This document shows positions 18,138 to 26,318 of a stretch of 64,000 nt of DNA, piece by piece; within the stretch, counting starts at the first letter, position 1, and each line of letters begins with the position of its first letter. A model generated the notes under the pieces. That model was not told the origin of the DNA, ran no database searches, and saw only the letters and a list, made by a program, of their open reading frames with translations. The stretch is from Paraburkholderia terricola (GTDB taxonomy: Bacteria > Pseudomonadota > Gammaproteobacteria > Burkholderiales > Burkholderiaceae), in assembly GCF_900142195.1 (NCBI RefSeq), contig NZ_FRAB01000011.1, positions 62,001 through 126,000 of the forward strand, written 5' to 3'. Both the position numbers and the translations under genes were made by a program.

Positions 18138-18620
18138 TTAAACTTGCAGCCGGTTGGCCTGCAATCCGCCATGCGCGGTCTGCAAACCATTGCCGTGGAT
18201 GTAATGCTCCAGTTCCCGGATCGTGTGTTCCTGTTCCGACATCTGGTTCTTGATCAGGTCGCCGATCGACACCATGCCGATCACCTGCCCCGCCGCGATC
18301 ACCGGCAAATAACGTATGCGGTGCGCCGTCATGAGCGCCATGCATTCCTCCGTTGTCTGCTCCGGGCTGACGTAGCGCACCGCCGTCGACATGATGTCGC
18401 GCACCGGCGTATTGCGCGATGAACGGTCCATCAGCACGATTTTTCGCGCGTAGTCCCGCTCCGTGACGATGCCGGCTATGCGCCCCTCGTGCGCCACGAT
18501 GAGCGCGCCGACCTGGCGGTGCGCCATGATTGCTATCGCGTCGTACACCGACGCCGATGCCTGGGTCGACCACACGGTCTGGGAAGCCTTCGACCGCAGA
18601 AATTGTGCAACCGATGCCAT
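18138..18620 (-). CDS. Tandem CBS-domain protein
   Basis: Cytoplasmic protein of 160 residues with two CBS motifs forming one Bateman module: first about 10-65 (VYDAIAIMAHRQVGALIVAHEGRIAGIVTERDYARK), second about 75-128 (TTEECMALMTAHRIRYLPVIAAGQVIGMVSIGDLIK). Such stand-alone modules usually bind adenine nucleotides and act as energy or redox sensors. An AGAGGTGACAT sequence precedes the ATG. It sits upstream of the Tim44-like gene on the same strand with a 92-base gap containing an A/T-rich stretch, so co-transcription is uncertain. Confidence 0.88.
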   Translation of the reverse strand: MASVAQFLRSKASQTVWSTQASASVYDAIAIMAHRQVGALIVAHEGRIAGIVTERDYARKIVLMDRSSRNTPVRDIMSTAVRYVSPEQTTEECMALMTAHRIRYLPVIAAGQVIGMVSIGDLIKNQMSEQEHTIRELEHYIHGNGLQTAHGGLQANRLQV

Positions 18621-18768
18621 ATGTCACCTCTGTCATCTGTCATTAGCCGCCCGCTGACGCCTCGGGGCGAGGCTTGAATCTAACCGAATCCGAGACAACG
18701 GAAAATTCGTATTTTTGTTGCTGATGCTTCGAGAAAAACGTAACGTGGCGTGGTCAAGGGAGGCACGT

Positions 18769-19665
18769 GTGAACTTCAAGCATCTGTATTACTTCTGGGT
18801 CGCGGCGCATGCGGGCGGAATCGTCCGCGCCGGCGAGCAGTTGCACATCACGCCGCAGACGCTTAGCGGCCAGATCAAACTGCTCGAGGAAGCGCTGGAT
18901 AAAAAGCTCTTCAAGAAGAGCGGCCGCTCGATCGAACTCACCGACGCGGGCCGGCTGGCGCTCGATTACGCCGATGAGATCTTCTCGCTGGGCTCGGAAC
19001 TCGAAAGCGCGGTGCGGCGCGAAAAGGAGGTCGGCACGCAATCGCGGTTCCGCGTCGGCATCGCGGATTCGGTGCCGAAGGCGATCGCGTACCGGCTGCT
19101 GGAGCCGGCGCTGAGCGCGCCCGCTTCGCTGCGTGTGATCTGTCACGAAGGCAAATTGCATGCGCTGCTCGCGCAACTGGCCGTGCACCGCCTCGACCTG
19201 ATCATCGCGGACGCGCCCATTCCCGCCGACGTCAACATCAAGGCGTTCAATCACCGGCTCGGCCGTTCGACGCTTAGCTGCTTCGGCGCCAAGGCGCTGT
19301 TGCAAGGCGGCCGCAAACGCTTTCCGATGTCGCTCGGCCAGTTGCCGCTGCTGCTGCCCGGCACGGAATCGGCGGTGCGCCGCAAGCTGGATCACTGGCT
19401 GGCGTCGCGCGCGATTTCGCCGCGCATCGTCGGCGAATTCGACGACGGCGCAATGGCGATGGCGTTCGGCCGCGAGGGCCGCGGCCTGCTGTTCGCGCCA
19501 ACCGTGCTGGAGAACCAGTTACAGGCGGAACATAAGCTGACGATGGTCGGGCAGATCAACACCATCGTCGAGGAATTCTTTGCGATCTCGATCGAGCGCC
19601 GCATCAGTCATCCGGCGGTCGCGATGATCATCGACGCGGCGCGCAGCGAATTGTTCAACGCTTGA
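18769..19665 (+). CDS. nhaR: LysR-family regulator, NhaR-like
   Basis: LysR-type regulator of 298 residues resembling NhaR, the sodium-responsive activator of nhaA in E. coli. The GTG at 18769 is chosen for its GGGAGG site and because NhaR homologues start with MNFKHLYYFW. The N-terminal helix-turn-helix reads GGIVRAGEQLHITPQTLSGQIKLLEEAL, and the effector domain follows (RFRVGIADSVPKAIAYRLLEPAL, RVICHEGKLHALLAQLAVHRLDLIIADAP). No Na+/H+ antiporter gene is adjacent; the downstream neighbour is an AI-2E-family transporter, so the target may lie elsewhere. Confidence 0.84.
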   Translation: MNFKHLYYFWVAAHAGGIVRAGEQLHITPQTLSGQIKLLEEALDKKLFKKSGRSIELTDAGRLALDYADEIFSLGSELESAVRREKEVGTQSRFRVGIADSVPKAIAYRLLEPALSAPASLRVICHEGKLHALLAQLAVHRLDLIIADAPIPADVNIKAFNHRLGRSTLSCFGAKALLQGGRKRFPMSLGQLPLLLPGTESAVRRKLDHWLASRAISPRIVGEFDDGAMAMAFGREGRGLLFAPTVLENQLQAEHKLTMVGQINTIVEEFFAISIERRISHPAVAMIIDAARSELFNA

Positions 19666-19830
19666 ATCGTCCCTGAGCGTCGCCCCTTCCCGGTCCACTG
19701 TCATTACGATAACCTTTCATCAACGACATCGAAGAAATGGGATGCCGCTCGATTTGCGGCTGCTCGTTGCCGGACACAGGTTCGCTCTCATCCGCACGTG
19801 ATGAGAACGGACACACAGCAAAGGCGTTTC

Positions 19831-20925
19831 ATGGACGAAAGTTATCCGATGCCGCTGGTCAAGCGCATCATCCTCGCGTTTCTTCTCGGCGGGCTCGTGG
19901 TGTTGAGCTACGTGGTGCTGCACCTGTTCCTCGTGCCCGCGGCATGGGCCACCATTCTGGCCTACGTGACCTGGCCCGCCTATCGCCGCTTGCGCTCGCT
20001 GATGCGCGGCAACGCCAACGCCAGCGCGCTGCTGATGACCATCGTGCTCACGGCGGCGTGCGTCGTGCCGTTGATCTGGCTGATCGTGCTGTTGCGAGGC
20101 GAACTGGTCGCCGCCTATCAGGCCGTCGCGGTATTCCTCGCTCACGGTCCGCACCAACTGCCGGAACTGATTGCTCGCATTCCGTGGCTCGGGCAGTGGC
20201 TCCAGGAGCTACTGAACCAGGTATCGACCGATCCTGCGGCGTTTCGCGCACAAGTCGCGGAGTGGGCCGGGCAGTGGACCGGCGAGGCCGGCCAACTGGT
20301 CGGCGGCGTGGGCCGCAATGCGACCAAATTGGGCTTTGCCCTGTTGACACTGTTTTTCATGTATCGGGACGGCGAAAGCGCATTGGACCAGGTGCGCCGC
20401 GTATTACGGCATTTTCTCGGCAACCGTCTCGACGCCTACCTCGCCTCCATCGGCGGCACGACCAAGGCGGTTGTCTACGGGCTCGTGCTGACGGCATTGG
20501 CGCAGGGCGCGCTTGCCGGCCTCGGCTACTGGGTTGCCGGGATGGAGGCGCCGGTGTTGCTGGCCGCGTTTACCGTGCTGATCGCGTTGATACCGTTCGG
20601 CACGCCGTTCGTCTGGGGGGCGATCGGCGTATGGCTCCTCGTCACCGGAAAAACAATCGCCGGCGTGGGCCTTTTGCTGTGGGGCGCGCTGGTGGTGAGC
20701 TGGGTGGACAACCTGATCCGTCCGCTCGTAATCAGCAGCGCGACCCAGATCCCGTTTCTGCTGGTCGTGTTCGGCGTACTGGGCGGGCTTGCGGCCTTCG
20801 GCCTGGTCGGCCTGTTCATGGGGCCTGTCATCCTGGCGGTCCTGATGGCCGTGTGGCACGAGTGGCTGGAGGAGCAGGCAAGCGCGAATGCCGGGCCGCG
20901 AGTCCAGTCGAACGGGAACCCATGA
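19831..20925 (+). CDS. AI-2E family (PerM/YdiK-like) transporter
   Basis: Polytopic inner-membrane protein of the AI-2E exporter superfamily. The ATG at 19831 has AAAGG upstream; GTG/ATG at 19798 and 19801 extend the frame without a good site. The 364-residue product has two N-terminal helices, the conserved soluble region between (LARIPWLGQWLQELLNQV), and C-terminal helices with the GTPFVWGAIGVWLLVTGKTIAGVGLLLWG and DNLIRPLVIS motifs. Some family members export autoinducer-2, others are Na+/H+ antiporters. Proximity to nhaR fits the antiporter option and proximity to the CqsS-like sensor fits the signal option; the sequence decides neither. Confidence 0.85.
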   Translation: MDESYPMPLVKRIILAFLLGGLVVLSYVVLHLFLVPAAWATILAYVTWPAYRRLRSLMRGNANASALLMTIVLTAACVVPLIWLIVLLRGELVAAYQAVAVFLAHGPHQLPELIARIPWLGQWLQELLNQVSTDPAAFRAQVAEWAGQWTGEAGQLVGGVGRNATKLGFALLTLFFMYRDGESALDQVRRVLRHFLGNRLDAYLASIGGTTKAVVYGLVLTALAQGALAGLGYWVAGMEAPVLLAAFTVLIALIPFGTPFVWGAIGVWLLVTGKTIAGVGLLLWGALVVSWVDNLIRPLVISSATQIPFLLVVFGVLGGLAAFGLVGLFMGPVILAVLMAVWHEWLEEQASANAGPRVQSNGNP

Positions 20926-21144
20926 GTGTGCGGCCCTGCCGTCAATCGTCGCGGCGGGGAATGAAAACGGTGCGCCGCAGACTGTCGATATCCGTCCAAT
21001 AAGCGCCCACCTCCGCGAGCGCGACGGCCTCTGTCGCGATCCGCAACCCGGCGGGCACGGCGGCCGGCAGCGGGATACCGGCGCCGGCATGCTCGCAAAC
21101 GAACAAACGGACGCACAGCAGCGGATTTCTCTAAAGTTGAAGGA

Positions 21145-21168
21145 GCGCCGGTCCATCTTGACCGGCGC
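21145..21168. terminator. Perfect inverted repeat upstream of the acyl-ACP reductase-like gene
   Basis: GCGCCGGTC and GACCGGCGC pair perfectly over 9 bases around the loop CATCTT. It lies 220 bases after the transporter gene and 46 bases before the reductase start. A weak T-run follows (GATTTTCC). It may be a terminator or attenuator for the upstream transcript, or a leader structure for the signalling operon. Confidence 0.4.
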
Positions 21169-21214
21169 CGCTGCGCTGATTTTCCAGCGCGAGTTCAACC
21201 CACGGGAAAACCAA

Positions 21215-22441
21215 ATGAGAACTTCTCTTTACAAAGAAGCGCCGACCGATTTCGCTCAACGGGCCGGCTCCGATCCGCACATGAGTAGTGCACCGCTGGC
21301 GCTGAAACGCGTCATTCGCCCGGAAGAGATACGAGAGAATCTGCCGGCCGGACAAGGCGGCGTCGGGTTTCTATTTCACGCTACAGACTGGGATACGCTG
21401 TCGTTTTCATTTCACAACGTAAAACACCGAAACGCGTCATTCGAAGAAGAGCTTTGGAGAACCGAGCCTTTTATTGCATCGCCCATCTATTCGGCATCGC
21501 AAGTCATAGGGGCGAATATTGCGTGTCCGGTTCCACTCGAGTTGTGGCTTGGAAGCCCGCGCGGCATCAAACGGTTTCGGGAGACGCAATTTTTTCCGGC
21601 TCTGGAACTGGCGAAGCAGGCGGGATTGAACATGGTGGCGATGGGCGCCTCCACGCCTTATGCCTGCAACTACGGCGCGCTTCCCCGCCATACCAAGCCG
21701 CCTCACATCACGACGGGCCATGCGGCCACCGCGGCGATGCTGAAAGACTGGGCGGTTCACTGCTGCAATGAACTCGACCTCGAATTCGGCAAAACGAAGC
21801 TCGCGCTATTCGGCGCGGCCGGACGGCTCGGCACTACCGTGGCCAAGTACATGCTTTACAAGGACGCGCCGAAAGAACTCGTTCTGATCGACTTGCCGGA
21901 CAAGGCGAACCTGCTCGCGGAACAAGCCAGGGAGCTGCTGGCAGCGGATCTGCTCGGTAAAACCCGGGTTTCGGTGCACACCTTCAGTCCCGACACTCCG
22001 TTGCCGCAATTCGACGGCGCGATCCTCGCCAGCAGTACCAGCGTGCCCTACCTCACCGCCGCCGATCTCAAGCGGGCGCAGTTCTGGATCGACGATTCGC
22101 ATCCGCGGGCCGCGAGCGTCGAAGCGGAACTCGCGTCACGCGACCATACGCTATATATTGAGTGCTTCGCGCGTGGCCCCGCCGGACTCGACACCACGTT
22201 CCCGTTCAGACTGCCGACCACCCGCGATTGCTACACCTGTTTCGCCGAAGGCTACGCCGCCTGGCAGGAAGGCATCGCTTCCGATTTCATTATCGGCAGC
22301 CCTCCCGTGTGGTCGGTTTCCTATACGCACGGTCTTCTGAAGAAGTACGGGTTTTCGGTCGGGCCTTTTCACGGCAAAGACGGTTCGCCGATCGTCCTGG
22401 ACGCCCAGCATCGCGGCAAGCATGAACTGATGGGATCGTGA
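21215..22441 (+). CDS. Acyl-ACP reductase (AAR)-like NAD(P)-dependent protein, putative signal-synthesis enzyme
   Basis: Rossmann-fold protein of 408 residues that I align by eye with the cyanobacterial long-chain acyl-ACP reductase that forms fatty aldehydes. Shared features in order: an N-terminal domain; MVAMGASTPYACNYGAL; the ITTGH motif; a nucleotide-binding loop G200-x-x-G203-x-x-G206 (FGAAGRLGTTVAKYM); AILASSTSVPYL...DDSHPR; and CFAEGYAAWQEG with Cys342. In cyanobacterial AAR the equivalent Cys of ACFAEA is the nucleophile that forms the acyl-thioester. The protein is longer than AAR (about 341), mainly at the N-terminus. The ATG at 21215 has a weak site; a start near 21089 is possible. 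The next gene, a CqsS-like sensor kinase, overlaps or abuts it, so they form one operon. I infer that it makes or modifies the lipid-type signal sensed by that kinase. A housekeeping reductase or a distant shikimate-dehydrogenase-like enzyme are alternatives. Confidence 0.66.
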   Translation: MRTSLYKEAPTDFAQRAGSDPHMSSAPLALKRVIRPEEIRENLPAGQGGVGFLFHATDWDTLSFSFHNVKHRNASFEEELWRTEPFIASPIYSASQVIGANIACPVPLELWLGSPRGIKRFRETQFFPALELAKQAGLNMVAMGASTPYACNYGALPRHTKPPHITTGHAATAAMLKDWAVHCCNELDLEFGKTKLALFGAAGRLGTTVAKYMLYKDAPKELVLIDLPDKANLLAEQARELLAADLLGKTRVSVHTFSPDTPLPQFDGAILASSTSVPYLTAADLKRAQFWIDDSHPRAASVEAELASRDHTLYIECFARGPAGLDTTFPFRLPTTRDCYTCFAEGYAAWQEGIASDFIIGSPPVWSVSYTHGLLKKYGFSVGPFHGKDGSPIVLDAQHRGKHELMGS

Positions 22442-22458
22442 GTGTCATTGGAGGCCTG

Positions 22459-25011
22459 ATGGTGATATCGCGCGAGAGCATGCGGGATGTGCTGGAACGA
22501 AGCCGGTTTGCAATTCGATGGGGCGGCGCACTGGGCCTCCTGTGCCATCCCATCTATTACCTCGTCTGGACCTATGTCCTGCCGCAGCCTTACGACAACC
22601 TCTTCCTTCGACTAAGCGCGGCGCTCATCTGCATTCCCCTGATTTTCCAGGCGCATTGGCCGAGGCGGTTCAACCACTACCTGCTGATCTATTGGCATTG
22701 CTGTCTGATCTACGTCCTGCCATTCGTTTGCACGTTCCTCGCGATCCGAAACTCATTCTCCACCATGTGGATGATGACCGAGGTCATGATGATCTTCATC
22801 ATGGCGCTGTGCATCGATAGCCCATTTTTGCTGATGGCCTGCATCGGCATAGGCGTATTTGCCGGCTCGCTCGCCGCGGTGCTCACCTCTCCCGCGCCGA
22901 TCGTTCTCACCGCGGCCAATCAGTCGGACCTCGCACTGCTGCCGGTCGTGGTCTTGTGCAGCATGGCCTTCAGTCATGCGATCAGCAAGGGACGCATCTT
23001 TGTCGAAAAGAACCGGGCATTGCAGACCCTCGCGGGCTCGATTGCCCATGAAATGCGCAATCCCCTCAGCCAGTTGAGGCACGTTCTGGATCGCGTGGAA
23101 GAGGCGCTGCCCGCGGCGACCGGATCCAACCACTCGCCGGTGTCGTCGCAAGACAATGCGGCCGCGCTTTATCGTCATCTGGCCCACGGCCAATTGTCGA
23201 TCGAACGGGGCCTGCGCATTATCGCCATGACGCTGGACGAAGTCAGCGCAAAACCCATCCGCTCGGATCACCTCACCTATTTGAGCGCCGCGGCCACGAC
23301 ACGTAAAGCGCTGGACGAATATGGTTTCGGCGATGACAACGAGCGCCGCAAGGTCAGGCTCGTGGTGCTGGAAGACTTCACCTTCAAGGTCGATGAAACC
23401 GTCTATCTGTTCACGCTGTTCAATCTGATCAAGAACGCGCTGCATCACATCGCCACGCATCCAACGGCCACGCTCACGCTGACGGTCGACAGGCAGACGG
23501 TCATGGTTCGCGACACGGGCCCCGGCATTTCGCCCGAGATCATGCCGCATCTTTTCGAGCCTTTCCGCACCGCGGGCAATTCCGCGGGGACGGGGTTGGG
23601 ACTCGCCTATTGTCAGCGTGCGATGCGCGCTTTCGGCGGCTCGATCGGCTGCCGGTCCGAAGTCGGGGAATTCACCGAATTCACGCTGCGATTTCCCGTC
23701 GTCTCCGAAAGCGAAGTCGCGGACTACGAGCGCAAGATCTTTGAACGCGCCGAGCCGGTGTTTACCGGCAAGCGCATTCTGGTCGTGGACGACGACGCCG
23801 CCCAGCGGGCGAAAACCGCGCGCGCATTGTCGAAAGTGGGCGCCCACGTGAGCGAGGCGGAAAACGGTGAAGCGGCATTGACCACGCTTCGGCAGCCCTC
23901 GCACTACGACCTCGTGTTGATGGATATCAACATGCCGGTTCCCGATGGCTACACGACTACCGAGAAGATTCGCGCCGGGCATGCGTATCCGAACTGGAAT
24001 GTGCTGATCGCCGCCTATACGGCCGAGCCCGGAAACGTGGCACGGGCCCTCGCCCGCCGAGCGGGCATGGACGAAGTCATCAGCAAATCCAGCAGCGTGC
24101 CCGAACTGATCACCTCCTTGCATACGCTGTTGGAAAACGGCAGTCGAAAGTACCCGTTGAGCCAGCGCTTCGACGGCTTCGCCGGCAAATCGATCCTGGT
24201 GGCGGACGACGACACCTACAGCAGGCTCGTTGCCAAAGCGTATCTGGAGCGATGCGGCGCGACCGTCGTCGAAGCCGAACATGGACAGGCCGTGCTGGCT
24301 CGATTGCAGCAGCACAGCAGCATCGACGCCATCGTGATGGATATGAACATGCCGGGAATGGGCGGCGTGGAAACCACTGCGCTGATTCGCGTTCGCGCCG
24401 ACTCGTATGCCGACGTTCCCATCATCGCGTTGACCAGCCAATCGGATATCGAGGCCGTGCAGACATGCCTCGCCGCGGGCATGAACGAGGTCATGGTCAA
24501 GCCCGTGCAGGTCGGTTCCCTGTATGCCTCGCTTGCAAGGCAGTTTGCCCGGCAACGCGCATTGAAGGCGCCGACGCGGGCTGATCCTTCACAGCCGCCA
24601 ACCATGCCGATCGGCAAGCACGAGACAATCGCGGACAGCGCGCTGCTCGACGAGAAACATCTCGACGAACTGGTGGCGCTCGATTTGCTGGATCAAACCT
24701 TCGTCAACGGCATCGAACAGATTCGCCTGCTGGTGGCGCGGCTTGCCACGAGCGCCGCGGCCCACGATCTCAAATCGACACACGAAGCCTTGCATCTTCT
24801 TCTTGGCGTCAGCGGCAATATCGGCGCAAAGGCGCTGCACCAATTCGCGCGGCAGATTTATCCGAGGATGATTGAAGGCGAATGGCCCGTCGAGGCCGAC
24901 TGGCTCGCGCGGATTTCGATGTTGGGCGAGCGCTCGGCCGACGCGCTGCATGCGTATTTCGTTTCGGCGAGAGCACGCGGCGGTCAGCGCGACGTGTTGA
25001 GCGACAGATAA
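22459..25011 (+). CDS. CqsS-like hybrid sensor histidine kinase with two receivers and HPt
   Basis: Membrane sensor of 850 residues. The N-terminal six-helix domain (about 15-175) resembles Vibrio CqsS and Legionella LqsS, receptors for alpha-hydroxyketone autoinducers; the stretch HPIYYLVWTYVLPQPYDNLFLRL is especially close to CqsS. Then come HisKA with His197 (SIAHEMRNPLSQL), an ATPase domain (NLIKNALHHI, DTGPGIS, GTGLGLAYC), receiver 1 with Asp489 (LMDINMP), receiver 2 with Asp628 (VMDMNMP), and a C-terminal HPt-like helix bundle with His779 (ALHLLLGVSGNIGA). All relay residues are present in one protein, beyond CqsS, which has one receiver. The ATG at 22459 follows GGAGG; a GTG at 22438 overlaps the upstream stop. 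It is coupled to the AAR-like gene. Confidence 0.85.
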   Translation: MVISRESMRDVLERSRFAIRWGGALGLLCHPIYYLVWTYVLPQPYDNLFLRLSAALICIPLIFQAHWPRRFNHYLLIYWHCCLIYVLPFVCTFLAIRNSFSTMWMMTEVMMIFIMALCIDSPFLLMACIGIGVFAGSLAAVLTSPAPIVLTAANQSDLALLPVVVLCSMAFSHAISKGRIFVEKNRALQTLAGSIAHEMRNPLSQLRHVLDRVEEALPAATGSNHSPVSSQDNAAALYRHLAHGQLSIERGLRIIAMTLDEVSAKPIRSDHLTYLSAAATTRKALDEYGFGDDNERRKVRLVVLEDFTFKVDETVYLFTLFNLIKNALHHIATHPTATLTLTVDRQTVMVRDTGPGISPEIMPHLFEPFRTAGNSAGTGLGLAYCQRAMRAFGGSIGCRSEVGEFTEFTLRFPVVSESEVADYERKIFERAEPVFTGKRILVVDDDAAQRAKTARALSKVGAHVSEAENGEAALTTLRQPSHYDLVLMDINMPVPDGYTTTEKIRAGHAYPNWNVLIAAYTAEPGNVARALARRAGMDEVISKSSSVPELITSLHTLLENGSRKYPLSQRFDGFAGKSILVADDDTYSRLVAKAYLERCGATVVEAEHGQAVLARLQQHSSIDAIVMDMNMPGMGGVETTALIRVRADSYADVPIIALTSQSDIEAVQTCLAAGMNEVMVKPVQVGSLYASLARQFARQRALKAPTRADPSQPPTMPIGKHETIADSALLDEKHLDELVALDLLDQTFVNGIEQIRLLVARLATSAAAHDLKSTHEALHLLLGVSGNIGAKALHQFARQIYPRMIEGEWPVEADWLARISMLGERSADALHAYFVSARARGGQRDVLSDR

Positions 25012-25032
25012 CTCACGACCGTCACTTCGATC

Positions 25033-26199
25033 TCATGGCGACGCAATCTCGCTGCCGGATGATTGCTTTTCGTCAGCGGCCCGCGCCCGGCTTTTCGAAG
25101 CGGGAAAAACCATCGTGACCGTGGTGCCCGCGCCCAAGGTGGATTCGATTCGCAGACTGCCGCCGAAGGATCGCATGATGCGGTTGCAAAAGATCATGCC
25201 CATGCCGTGCCCGCCGGCTCCTGCATACGTCGTGACGGGGTCCAGCAGAAGACGCGCCTTGATTTCCGGTGCGATTCCCGGCCCATTGTCGCGAATGCGG
25301 ATCTCCGGTTCGGGGCTCGCCACGACTTCGAGGCGCAACGAAGCCGCGCTTGTTCCGTCGAGTGCGCGCAGCGCGTTGGACAACAACGAGGAGAGCACGA
25401 GCGCCACGCAGTTGGGCATTGCGTGCACGACGAAATCGCCTTGCACGTCGACCTGTACCCACTCCCGCTGCGACGCGACGAACGGATAGGTATCGAGCAA
25501 GGTGGCGATCAATCGCGTCGCTTTCACCTCGCGGACACCACCGCCCGCCGAGGACTGCTGGCCGCCGCTTTTATGCACCGTCGCCCAGAAAGACGAGATC
25601 AGCGTGAGGCAATACTGCGCGTTGCTGAGCATCGATCTCGCCGCGTGGGCGATTTCTTTTTGCCGTTCCGGGTCGTACTGCTCGGCAACATCGGCTTCGA
25701 CGGCGCGCGCAAAAAGCGAGATCGTCGCCAACGGCGTATTCAGTTCGTGGGCGAGGAAGGCAAGCGTCTCGTCCATCGCCGATAGCCGCTGTTGACGCGT
25801 TTCGCGCTCGGTGTAGCGCGCCATTGCCAATTGCAGAACCTCGCACACGGTTTCCGTTCGCAGCGGCTTTTCGAGGATGCGGAATACATCGCCGCTGTTG
25901 ACCGTCTGCAACAACATGTGCTTGTCGGCATAGGCGGTCACGAGTATGCGCACGATTTGCGGATAGTCCTGCGCCACCTGGCGCAGCAGATCGTCGCCGT
26001 CGCGGCCCGGCATGCGGAAGTCGGTGACCAGTACCGCAATCTCCGCCGCGTGCTCTTTCAGCACCGCCATCGCCTCGTCGGCGCCACGGGCGATATGCAC
26101 GCGATAGTCTTCGCTCACCGCGCGGGTGAAGTGCTGGCGCGACATCTCATCGTCGTCCACGAAGAGAACGGCAAACGGCGCTTGCAGAGTGTCACTCAT
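25033..26199 (-). CDS. Receiver-histidine kinase hybrid protein, PhcR-like layout
   Basis: Soluble signalling protein of 388 residues: an N-terminal receiver (about 5-125; VLFVDDDEMS, phosphoacceptor in VTDFRMPGRDGD, ILEKPL) fused to a kinase core with HisKA (AMDETLAFLAHELNTPLATISLFARAV) and ATPase (SLLSNALRAL, IRDNGPGI, GAGGHGMGMIFCNRIM). This receiver-first layout is that of PhcR in the Ralstonia Phc quorum-sensing system and of related Burkholderiales proteins. The ATG at 26199 has AGGAA upstream. It is the third gene of the FIST-kinase operon and converges with the CqsS-like gene 21 bases away. It is placed to receive phosphate from either kinase; no DNA-binding output domain is present. 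Confidence 0.85.
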   Translation of the reverse strand: MSDTLQAPFAVLFVDDDEMSRQHFTRAVSEDYRVHIARGADEAMAVLKEHAAEIAVLVTDFRMPGRDGDDLLRQVAQDYPQIVRILVTAYADKHMLLQTVNSGDVFRILEKPLRTETVCEVLQLAMARYTERETRQQRLSAMDETLAFLAHELNTPLATISLFARAVEADVAEQYDPERQKEIAHAARSMLSNAQYCLTLISSFWATVHKSGGQQSSAGGGVREVKATRLIATLLDTYPFVASQREWVQVDVQGDFVVHAMPNCVALVLSSLLSNALRALDGTSAASLRLEVVASPEPEIRIRDNGPGIAPEIKARLLLDPVTTYAGAGGHGMGMIFCNRIMRSFGGSLRIESTLGAGTTVTMVFPASKSRARAADEKQSSGSEIASP

Positions 26200-26318
26200 C
26201 GCATTCCTGGCGGGTCGCGGCAAGTCGAATGGGAAGAGAATTCCTCTCGCGAGTGATCGGCGGAGTGGGACATGATTCTACCATCCGGGTTTGGCTAGGG
26301 ATCTTGCCAAACATCCCG

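Noticed and set aside
18769..20925. nhaR plus transporter as an nhaA-nhaR sodium antiporter locus
   Set aside because: The downstream protein is AI-2E/PerM-like and lacks NhaA features; only the regulator resembles the Nha system.
21215..22441. Reading this gene as PhcB-type methyltransferase or CqsA-type PLP enzyme
   Set aside because: No SAM-binding pattern or PLP lysine context is seen; the GxxGxxG loop, ITTGH and CFAEG segments fit acyl-ACP reductase better.
22753..24555. 600-codon open frame opposite the CqsS-like kinase
   Set aside because: Low-complexity antisense translation; the kinase frame carries all relay motifs.
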